From the NCBI RefSeq assembly GCF_964199755.1, contig NC_133901.1:23283583-23347582 (forward strand): DNA of 64,000 nucleotides, written 5' to 3'. Positions 37,301 through 49,300 of this stretch are shown piece after piece. The DNA is from Larus michahellis. Lineage: Eukaryota > Chordata > Aves > Charadriiformes > Laridae. Each line of letters opens with the position of its first letter. The stretch's first letter is position 1. Position numbers and translations under genes: made by a program. A model generated the notes under the pieces. The model saw only the letters and a list, made by a program, of their open reading frames with translations. It was not told the DNA's origin and made no database searches.

Positions 37301-40300
37301 TACTCACAACTTTCCTCCTGTACCTTTATTACCAAGAAAAAGCGTCATATTGCATCACAGTAAACACTGCTAGTCTTGCCTTTAGGAAGCTTCATTTCAA
37401 CGGTGGAGAAAAGTTCTCTCAAAATATATATGCTCGTTATTAAAACATGTTTTCATGAGTGGGAAAGGAGAATTCTTATGTCTTTAGTAAAATCTTGGTG
37501 CTTATTTTTCATGTTTTTAGTTGGGCTAAGCTGACTTTGTCCTAACCAGTAAACTTGAGAGCAGTTGAAAAATTAGAAAAAAATAAGCTGCCCGCTAAAA
37601 GGGAAATATTAATAAGAATGAACGCACGCAACTTGTCTTGTAACAGTTCCATGTTAAGGCAACTGAACAATTGGTAGCTAAGAGTTAATGATTGTTTACA
37701 CAGATGAAGGACTTCGGTCGTTTTTCCGTAAATCAGTACTACACTCCCTCCAGTGGCACGTCTTGGTATAGCATTATCCTTTTTTGCCTTTCTTTGGACG
37801 CTCGTGGATGAAATAAATGATTTGTTATAAAACGCTATGCCGGCATTTGATAGAGATCTCACAGACACTTCATAATGCAATTCTTGTTTGGATTTATGTT
37901 AAAATATTCTGGGATTATTTTCTATCTTTTAATATCATTTTTTTTAAATTCAGAACCTATTTAAAATCTGGTAAATTTGTGGGATTTTGAGGGGCAAGAA
38001 TTGGTGGAGGGACAAGCCAAGGTATTTTGACTTCCCCAAGACTTCTTTTGGGTCCTATCTTGTACATTGAATAATAAGATACCATAAATTCTGTACAGCA
38101 GAATTCCAAATGCTTTTTTGTGTAACTCTCCCCTGGTAAAGCAATCAGAAAATTGAGAGAATCGATAACCCCATCTTCTCTCTCCCAAGTCATGGTGTGA
38201 TGTAAAAGGTCTTGAACAGGCAGCTCTTCACTGATGTAAAATTGAACATGCTAAATTGCTGCTATCTAAAGAGCTGAAACACCTTTTCTGTTCTAGGCTT
38301 GTTCAAGTTTCTAGGCTTGAAGCACTTTATTTTAACTAAGATAAGAATTGCATCTTCATTATATTTAAATAAAAAACTGAAAACTCCCCTTCCACTGTAA
38401 CTTAGCCTCCTATATTCTATTTGTGTAGCTTTAATCTTCTCTGTTTCCTTTACCAAAGCTGGTTTGGTTATTTCAACTTGACCTTAAAAAACACATGAAA
38501 AAGTAATGGGGTGTCTTAATCTCTGAAGCTCAGAACAATTCTAAAAAGTTATTGCTTAAAGCAAACTTCTTTTATTCTATCTGAATGGTTTTGTTGCAGT
38601 TGACTCACACCGTTTCTTTGCATGGGTTGCATGAAGAGAGGTATTGATGATTTGGAACTGACCTTGCTGTACAGCAGCAGCCAGCTGCCATTAAGTTTGC
38701 CAACTGCAAATCAGGGCTGCTATAGTGGATTTGGATTTGTTTTGCTTGTAGGGACTAAACATGATATAGAAATATTAACAAGGAATATGTATAAGCTTTC
38801 TTAAACTTTTCATGCTGCCAATTAACTTCAGTACTCTGTAAAATCTTGAGTACTGTTGTCTTCTGATATCTTCAGCCATACTTATGAGTGTCTTCCTCCA
38901 GTGGCCTAGACAGCACATAGGCTGGGCCACAAAAACAGGTCAGTATGGGCAAGGGTAATTTATCTACCACAGTAGCAAACAGATTTGTAGGTAAGAGGTA
39001 CTGAAAGTAATGAGTGCCTTAGAAATAAGATACCAAAAGGAGAATTCATGGATATTTTAAGAACTTCATTCTTTTAATGTTTACAGGGTGAAAAAGGCTT
39101 TCCTGGTGCTCCAGGTCCACCTGGTCTTAGAGGCTTTCCTGGTCCAGAAGGGCCTCCAGGACCACAGGGACCAAAGGTAGGTGTGTATATGAGACAGAAA
39201 GACACGCACAGAGAAACTACCGTGCTTGACTGTGAAAGTGAGCTACGACTGGGTAGCGCATTCTCCTTTAGAAAACCAAACCAAAGCAAAACCTGTTTCA
39301 GAGTCATGTATTTGGTGAGGGAAGTTGTGTGCTCACCAGCTGCAGTGGTCATTTTTGACTGAGTTGAAATAGCTGATATGAACATGGACTTTTGTTGTCA
39401 GTTGTTCAGTGGCCAGTGCTAAAGCACCTGGACTGAACTGCCAGAGGCAATGAACATGGGTCTAAATAAATCTTAGTAGCATAACCTCAATTTTGTCTTA
39501 GCAATATACTTTGACATCTATTGATGGAAAGAGAGGAAATAAGCTATTGCGAATATGGCAAACAGATTTAAGAAAATGTGAAGGGAAAGATCATTTTTAA
39601 GATAAATTTTCATTGGTTTAGGAAATACTCAGTTGTCTGCAGTATGGAGAGAGTGACTTCGGTGACTTGGGCTTTCTTTCTTTCCTGTGTACCTAAACTG
39701 AGGCCGAATATGAATTTTCAGTGACTCCTGCACGAGCAGAAAAAACAAATTGCTCATTAAAAAACATTTTATTTATATTTGTCTTAAGGAACAGCATTCC
39801 TGCTGTCACCGATAAATTGACTCTGGTGAATAAATCATTTGTGTGTAAATATGATTTACACTGAACTCAGCCGCAGTATAAATCAGGAAGGTACTGCCAC
39901 AATCACATTATGCCTAGGACCTGCACTAAAGTGTCTCCAGCACTGATCTATACCTTTAAACAAATGTCTTTTATAGTTTTAATTTGTTTGAGTATTGTTG
40001 CATTATTCTGTTCTGTCTCATTTTTACAATGCTTTGTGGAACTGATGCTCATGGTGGATCTCTTACATGTTGATGAGCTGTTTATTTGAACTCATTGAAA
40101 AGTGTTTAGTAGAGCATTTCCCTTTTAATAAGTGATAATAACTTCTGCAAGAATAACAAAAAATAAGGATAATTTATCTAGCAAGAACATCTCAGTTAGC
40201 CTGAGTGCCATCTATTGTAGTGTATTCCAGTTAGTTTTTCCTATTCAATGCCTGTTCCTTATCTTAAATGAAATGTTGCCCAGGATTTTAGAAGCTATGC

Positions 40301-43300
40301 AGTTCTGTACATTCCCCATTTCCTTTCTGGGAACAATAAAAGTTTCTTATTATCAGTAAAGCTCTAAGTGTCTTGAAACAATTCTAGCAGGTTCTGTCTA
40401 GACTGTGCTGTGGCATGCTTTGCTGTCTTTTTTTTGGCCTTGCTTTTCCATCCAGCTTAGCCTCCTTCAACCTGCCCCTGGCTTTCCTTTCCATGCACAA
40501 GCCATAGATTAGGGTGGCTGGTACATGCATATACCTGATCATTACATGGACATCACCCATATGTGGGAGCATTCCAGCTTTTTCCTCACAGGGAAGCACT
40601 TCCAGGTCTCACAGCTTGAACAGATCCATAGCAACTGCTTTCTCAACAAACCCTGACTGTTATTTTTTTGACCTATGATGAGATATATCCCCTGTAAACA
40701 CTGAAAGGGATGGCAAGATGCCACGATTTATGCAAGTTGTATTAAATGCTTGTTTGCTTTAGTGTCTGTAGTAGGCAAATCATGTTTACATAGTTTCATG
40801 TGCACATGTTGGTATTACTATTTAAAATATTGCATGTCTTCTTGACATATGTGTGTTTTTTCTCAATTATATTGAAGTATGTTGTTTTCCATTTGTGATC
40901 TAGGGTTCTCCAGGGCTTACCGGCTTAGTTGGGCCCAAAGGCATACGAGTAAGTATTTATGTTTTAAACAAACTTGTGTGTATTAAATATCATTAAATGC
41001 AAGCCTGGTTCAATAATTTGTGAAAAATAAAACCAAAACATTATATATGATTTTAAAGTATTTTTAAAATGTATGACCTGGACTATGCACATGCATTATC
41101 TGGTTTTTAGAACTTTTGCCTTTTTTGCTACACTCTATGTATAGGGTTCATGCTGTATGTATTTAGTGTTGGGGTGTGCTATGAAAAAGTCAGACTAGAA
41201 TTCCATGAAGAGTTATTTTATTGAGTTTTTTTCTGCATGCAAAAGGAGTCTATGTTAACAGTGCATAAGCTACCATTATACTTGGTTCAAAGTCAGAAGG
41301 GTTAGAGGAAATAGTGATCTTTTGATACAATCATACTTGCATTCATTTGTCTTATGAATGTGATCAAAAGAAAAACTGCATCACGAGCGTTTGCTTAACA
41401 TTTGTAATATTATTCCTCTGTTTTTATACCATTAGGGACTCCCAGGACTACCTGGATTTTCAGGTCCCCCAGGCCTTCCAGTAAGTAAAAATGACGCTGA
41501 TTTAACCATTTATCTCTTACTACAGTCTTCCGTACACAATTATCCTCAGCCAAATGTGCTCACGCTAGTCTCAACGTCAGCATTGTCTCTGTCAATTAGC
41601 TTAGAGATAAAAATCTTAGCATCAGCAATTCTTACTCATTGTAATGATTTAAGAACACATTGTAATCTGTCAAGTCTTGTGAAACACTGCTCCAACATAA
41701 ACTCTTTCAGTGTTGCTGCAGGGTAATATGAATGTGCAAAAACAAAGCTTGTGTCAATATTGCACTTCTTTTTAGGGTGAACCGGGAACTGTTGGTCCTC
41801 CTGGGCGCTCGGGTGTTCCAGGATGCAACGGCACAAAGGTACAAACCAAACTGAATGTTACAGAGATTGTGTTTGGCTATGCTTAGGAATGGCCAAAAAG
41901 CATTCTGGTATTCCCCCCTGATATACAGTAACTTTTATTTGTTGTGTTTTGTGACTTTATCAACTACAAAAAATTTGAATCGCAAAGCTAGAGAAAGGAA
42001 AAGTGCTGCCTTTTTGTTTAAGATAGATAGTTAAATAATACATGCTAATGACCTTTGCTAAAAAGTTAAGACCAATGTTTAATATTTTGACGGATAAAAC
42101 TTTTTTCATTAAATCCAGGAGACCTAACTAGTTTTGTTCAGCCTGTCCTTCGGTTGAAATAGAAGAGATAGATAGTTAATTAATTTTATTTCACCAGTAT
42201 CTACCTTGCAGTTGACAATCCATAAGTCCTGAAATCAATTAAAAGAAAAGGCTTACTGTAAGTCACAGGTTTACTAGTTTTCCTTTGCTCTATGAACAAA
42301 TGCTTCCAGCATTCTGAAAGAGGGAGTCAGAAGAAAGCCTGCTACAGAAAATCATACATTTCTAGTAAAACAGTGAACTGATCTGACATAGGTAATAAAA
42401 CCTGGTGTCTGGAATGGAAGTCAAGACCCATACGGTGTGGCTGTGCCCCTTTTAGCAAATATGGTGGTAATGCAACTCACAATTTTAGTATGATAACATA
42501 AAAAACTTCTTTTCTAATCACATTTGCTAAAATCAGACCAAATAATAAACAATAATATGCATTAACAGTCACTCTTACTACTTCCAGGGCGATCAAGGTT
42601 TTCCAGGTCCTCCAGGTAGAAGAGGTGCTCCAGGCATTCCAGTAGGTGTCTGAATTTCATGATTGTGTACATTTCTACCTCATAAAGCCATTCACTGGAG
42701 GAGTGTAGAGCCTCACGTTAGCTGGTATTGACAACAGTTGAAATATATAGGTATCCCCATTTTATTAATATGAAAACTGTGTGGTAAAGAAACCAAAGTT
42801 AAAAGTAACATTTTATTGGCTGCACGTTGGGCCTCAACTTCTTAGTTAATGAGCGCCTGCAAATTCACTGACTGGTGTTAACTCTTTAGTGTCTCAAGGG
42901 ATACTAATGAAAATTTGCCACTCACATCTCTAAAGGGGTCCAGTATATATTTAATAGATTGCAGTTTCAGTTTATGCCTAAATATCTTGGAGGATATGGC
43001 CTAATTAAGTCAATAAGAACCAGGAATTAAACCCAGAACTTCTTATTGTGGCTGCATTGCTTTAACCTTAGGATTTGGGTTTTCTCTGTTGAAATGTGTT
43101 TTTAAAAGTAATATCTAAACACATGGAAAAGGAATGCTATCTATCAAGTTCCAGTGGCTTCAAATCTAATAACTTCTAAACATGATCTTTACTTTACTAG
43201 TTTTCTTGATTTTATTTATTAAGGTCAGGCTTCAAAACTGTTTTGCCTTCACTTGTAGAGTTGTGAGACTGGACTACTTTTTAACAATATTCCCTTTCTT

Positions 43301-46300
43301 CTTAAATTGAAGTTTGGCATAGTAAACATGTACCTGGCGATACACCATGTCCATGAAAATAAATCGCTTCAAGAGCACTGAGCTTAGAGAATGTTTAGAA
43401 TGTGTCCTTTCACCATGGTCTCTCTTACTTTTCTGTTTTAATAATATGCTTGTTCTTCTCCCTAGGGTATTCCTGGCATCAAAGGAGAGAAGGTCAGTTA
43501 TTTACACCATATTATGTGAAATGTTTATTGGTGATCAACAGTTGTGTGTATGTTCACTGCTGGTAAAGAGTTCTTAAGGTCTTAATTCATGGGAAACAGA
43601 AGGTTTACTTTCCAGAAGAAGCAACTACAAACTTTGCTGCTTCGTCTGAACTAGATGTATTCACTCCAGATTACAAAACAGTTTTTTCCCCTTTAACTAG
43701 TTATTGCATGTAATGAATTTAACTCTCAAGCACACAAAGAACTAAGCCCCATCCCCAAACAGCATATGAATTCATATAGAAATCTGTAGATGCACTAAAG
43801 AGTATTTTAAAGGGATAAAAAGTACCAAAAAAATTTGAACGTTGGGACTGTGGGTAAGTAACATAGGTATGTCAGAAATGAAGACTGCTCCTAACAGAGA
43901 ACTGGAATGCCTGAAAAGGGTATATTCTGCTTAATAAAATCTTTTTTAAACATAGAACTATCCATAGAGGATAGTTGACATCATTATGCAATTCTGATGT
44001 TGTTTATTTCCTTGCAAACTCTATTAGATTTGTTCCACTACAGACTTCTACAACGTAACTTTTTATCTTCCTTTTTATGTGATTGTCCAGGGGTGCCCTG
44101 CAGAGGTATATAACCAAGGGTATGGTGCAAAAGGTGATCCTGGATTACCAGGAATGCCTGGACTTCAGGTAATTCAGAATTAATTCAGAATATGAGATAG
44201 ATACATACATACATATATATATGTATATAAAAACCACATTATATATAATGTGTGAGTGTATGTATATAAAATATTTTCATGTATTATATTTTTTATATAG
44301 ATATAGTATTTTTTACAATTATCTCACTCATTTGCAAACCAGAAAATAATTCTGTCTTTAAAAAATTATTAACTTTATATAATCTGATTAATACAATATA
44401 TTCAGAGTCTTTCTTCTGACTTTACAAAACAGAGTACTCCAAGACAATAGTAATTAATTTTGCCATCAGAACCAATATTGTCCATTATGTGTTAGTAAAG
44501 TGAGATAGGGAAATCAGGTTGCAGACAAACAACAATACTTTAGAAATGGAGAAAAACTGGTCATAGATTTAGGGGTTTACCTCTACATATAGAATAGAAT
44601 AGTTCGGTTGGAAGGGACCTGTCCAACTGTAAAAATTACCCAGGAATTAAGATTGAACAGATTAGACCAGCTCAACCTCTAGAGGACTAACAAAGGACAG
44701 TATGATCCATATTTTAAAAATGGAGATTAATAAGAGAAGCCAGAGCAGACATTTATTTTGACTGTTACAATAAATGGAGGACATTAAATTAAAAGTAAAA
44801 TCAAAATCTTTATTTTTCCATTTCTTTGAAAATGAAGTTTTAAGGTATAGAATTTATTGCATAGAATATTCAAAAGAATAAAGGCTTATGAGGGCTAGCA
44901 ATAGGACTATAAGGATTATGAGAATGTCCACAGATAAACAGGACATATATCCTCACTTGAGTAGTTTAATTTTACAGAAGATATGTTTTCCTCATGTTTC
45001 AAAACATACGCCAACCAATGAAGCAGTGAGAAGGAATTATACTTCTGTGTAATCCTGGCACATGAAAAGGAAATACAGAGAAAGTGCTGCTCCTCTGTTT
45101 GTTATTCATTTCATTGAACTTAGTGTTGTGGTTTGCTCATAATCTTGCCAGGAGATTTATTCCTGTTCCTTTTTTAATATGCAGGGTGCCCAGGGTGCTC
45201 AAGGATATCCGGGAGAACTTGGACCACAGGGCCCTCCAGGACCTTCAGTGAGTATGAACTTATGTCTCACTTGTTACTTTAACCTTTGATTTTCCCAGAA
45301 ACCTATGGAATTACACAAACGCAATTACCTGCCTCTCCCAGACTTGACTGAGATCTAGAGGCACGTGTATGCAAAATCCATATCCTTCTACACACATCTG
45401 ATTATTTTTTTTTAAGTTTCTTATTTTCATGCATGATAATTTCCATGTTTTCAGAAGCATCCTTGTCCATGCAGGCATAACTTTCAATTTTCAAATAATT
45501 ACCCATAAATTCACTTTAAATACTAATGTGTATAACAGTAAGAGAGACGTGTGCTTGCAACTACACTGTATAAGCATTCTGTCACCCACTCACAACAAAC
45601 TGTGGTTGTAAAGGTAGAGGAAAGAATAAAAATAGTGATATAACTCACATGAAAATTGGGTACTTCAAAACACCTACGTTGGTGCTGAAGATTGTAATGT
45701 TTTAAACTAAGGAAAGTTTTGGTTTTTTTTTTCCTTTTTTATAGGGCATGCCAGGAAAAGCAGGACCTCCTGGACCTAAGGTAGTCTCAGATTGGTAATA
45801 AAAATGAAAACTTCCTATTACGTGTAACATCAATTAACTCATTTTATAGGTGCTTTTAAAATAATAAAAAATAATATTTGGGGATTTTTTTACAGGGTCT
45901 TATGGGACTGAAAGTAATAGGAACCAAAGGAAGGAAGGTAATTGTATAAAATGCTTAAAACATTTTTCAAGTTTTATTTCTGTTTTCTGCTTTTTCTGAT
46001 ATACTGTGGTGAAATGCGTGGAAGTCTTAAGTCTTTTCTTGGAAAAAGGAAACCTGGCAATTAATATCTAAGGACAAACTGTTATCATGTAAGAGTCAAT
46101 AATATAAACTTCCTGATAGAATGGTAGAAACCTAAGAGGAGCCAGTAGTTAATATTTACTAACACATAGCATTAAAGTCATTTATATATCATTTTCACAG
46201 CGTTTCTAAACGCTTATCTAAGCATGTAAACATTGGTAAATATATAGCACCTGTAGACTCACAGCTTCTTATGGCTAACAACTTTTCAGTGTCAGCCTTT

Positions 46301-49300
46301 ATGATGCCAGAAAACCTCACAGATTTTGAATAAAAATTGGATGACTTGTCATCCATGTTCTTACTTTGTATCCTATATAACTGACATCAAGCTAGAAATG
46401 ACTACAAATCCATATGTGGGAGGACCCACGTAGTGAGTCTGAATGTCCTTACAGGATGCTTTCAACAGCTTGGGGCATCTCACAGTTAGACTAACCTGCA
46501 CAGATTCGGCTGTGAACTGAAACAGCACTATCTCACAGTGGGACTGGTTTTAACTTTGTAATTGCCACCAGGAACGTGCTAAAAGTTTCCTGGGAAAATT
46601 TCTGTAAATAAAACTGATTATTCATTAACATTAGCTCAGGTGACCAGGGAGCATCTTGCTTCCAGATGATAGAGTGATGCATTTTCTGCTGTTAGACTGT
46701 TAGAGTGCACACAAAGGCATTCCACTGGCTTAAAATCACTGGGAATTATGGATGTTGTTTTGTTTACCTCCACAGGAAGGATCACATTTAGGACTTTCCC
46801 TGTTCTAAAAGATCCTTAATGAAAAAGTGTACTGCAATATTAATGTTTTTGGTTAAGAACGCATGAAAGCTAATTTTATCTGTCAGCACTGTTACAATCA
46901 TCTCCCTGTAATACACAGATTGCAGTTTTGAGGATGTCACCAAAGGCAGGGCATGTATTTTATTGATTGACTTAATCTAATTGAGAGAAAAATTATAATC
47001 AAGGCGATATTTTTATTTGATTTAGAGTTAAAATGGTTGTATAACTTTTAAATAAATAGTATTAAAAATTTAAGCTAGATGCTTTAACAGAAATCAGCAT
47101 ATGCATTTTTATATCTCAGCTGAGAGAAGGTGGTCATAGTAGTCTTATGTCTTCCATATGCCTTTTTTATTGGAAGATAAATAGCAAGCAAAGAGAAATG
47201 TTAACTGTATTAACAGCTAAGTGTAATGACAGACACGATGTCAAAAGTATAGCAATAGTAATTTGAAATAATAAAAAAGACTGCTTGTAATTGCTCTGTT
47301 TTTCTTTTTTCTGTCAAGGGTGACACTGGGTTAACTGGACCCCCTGGACCACCAGGAACCGTTATTGTGACATTAAGCGGACCAGACAACATGACGGTAG
47401 TAAAATTGTTAAACATGACATTCAGATTAGCGATTTTACTACATTGTAATTTGAGAGGACATTTTCGTCCTCATTGTGCCCATAACTTTTCCTTTTACCC
47501 GTCCTAACATAGAATCATAGAATGTTTTGGGTTGGGGGGGACCTTTAAAGGCCATCTAGTCCAACCCCCCTGCAGTCAGCAGGGACATCTTCAAGTAGAT
47601 CAGGTTGCTCAGAGCCTCATCCAGCCTGGCCTTGAATGTCTCCAGGGATGGGGCCTCCACCACCTCTCTGGGCAACCTGTGCCAGTGTCTCACCACCCTC
47701 AGTGTAAAGAACTTCTTCCTAATGTCTAATCTAAACCTACCCTGCTCTAGTTTAAAACCATTGCCCCTTGTCCTATTGCTACATGCCCTTGCAAACAGCC
47801 CCTCCCCAGCTTTCTTATAGGCCCCCTTTAGGTGCTGGAAGGCCACTGTAAGGTCTCCTCAGAGCCTTCTCTTCTCCAGGCTGAACAACTCCAGCTCCCT
47901 CAGCCTTTCCTCATAGCAGAGGTGCTCCAGCCCTTTGTTCATCTTCATGGCCCTCCCCTGGGCCTGTTCCAACAGGTCCATGTCCTTCTTGTGCCGAGGG
48001 CTCCAGAGCTGGACGCAGTACTCCAGGTGGGGTCTCACGAGAGCAGAGCAGAGGGGGAGAATCACCTCTCTGGGTCTGCTGGCCACACTTCTTTTGATGC
48101 AGCCCCCTACTTCTGGGCTGCAAGTGCACACATCAAACGCTTTTCAGACTTGTTTAGTTAGATACTAAGCTCTTCTTAGAGTGTGTCTGTACAGCCAGCT
48201 CAGCTGAGGCCTGTGTATTCACGTGCACATCTGCACAATGCCAGTGGAATGCTAAATGCTTATTAGTAATCCACCTGCTGTGGATCTCTCAGTACATGAA
48301 AAGTAAATCACTTTTAGCTTCACCAAATCAACATGGATTTTCTGAATGGGTATTAAAGCCACAGCTGTGGCCCTGTCAGGGTCAAGTGCCAGGCCACCCC
48401 TGGGCCTTGTCACTGAAAATATCAGGACGGAGCTACCAGAGTCTCACAAAAGCTTGCAACACATTCATGTACATTTCGTGGTTTATTTTCTCATTGTTTT
48501 TACTGGAACCCTAGTAATCATGGAAAGTTTTGGAAAAACAATGAGTACTGGAGAAACGAAAGACTCTGGTTCAGCTTCATGTTAAGTATTGCTTTCTGAA
48601 TTAAAATTCTTGCACTTTGTCCATATATAGAACTTAAGCAGCAGTAGTTGATACACAGTTCTAAGTCTTCACGTATTAACAGAACAAGACTGTGACTGTT
48701 TTCCTTATTTAATTTGCATCTAATCCATGGAATTATCAAAACTCTCTCTCTCTTTATGTGCTAAGGTAAAAAGTGAATTTTACATCAAGACTGTATTGAG
48801 GAGGGAAGAGAAAGATTGCAGAAGCAAGGTTCAGCTTTCAGGCACAGCAGCTGCTCTTCCCTGTTTAAATCAAATGTGGATGACCTGGAACACTTCCCAG
48901 TCACAGCTGTGGCAGTGTGTCATAGGGGAATGGCGATTTTTCAGAGACATTGGGCGTTAAGGTTTAAAACCCTCTCAAAGCTCCTTAAATAAATAGTTTG
49001 GGGCATGTGTCTAACCAGGTAATAATTAGGCAGTCCATAAACTTTGTCTTTACAATGACATTAGGATGTGTCCCAATACATAATAGTACTGCACAGAAGG
49101 GTAATCTAATCTTGAGCCCACAGAGGCATGGATTGCATGGGTAGCCACTGCATTTACTGTACCTCCATTACCATGGAAGTAACTGTAGCTCCAGTGAAAC
49201 AACTAAGGTTTATTTGTTTTTTTCTTGTGATTTTTTTGCCGTTTCTGGGGATATTTACTCCAGTCCCCTTGCACGCAATCACAGGTAGGTCGTTTTGAAC

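Larger units (their letters stand above)
40949..45895 (+). other. COL4A3: COL4A3 introns 4-11
   Basis: Eight introns of 115 bp to about 1 kb between exons 4 and 12. Intron 9 holds an AT/ATAC microsatellite (44196-44290) and a short CR1 tail (44590-44630). Otherwise nothing recognised. Confidence 0.75.

Noticed and set aside
47556..48131. Minus-strand open frames with a LINE-like protein
   Set aside because: They are the decayed C-terminal part of a CR1 reverse transcriptase protein inside a mobile element, interrupted by a stop; not a host gene.
47605..48168. Plus-strand open frames opposite the CR1 element
   Set aside because: Antisense shadows of CR1 with no family features.
49250..49300. 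Possible extra exon ending ATCACAG|GTAGGT in intron 13
   Set aside because: The sequence before it has no Gly-X-Y pattern, and exon 13 joins exon 14 in frame with the conserved DNMT-DLKG junction.
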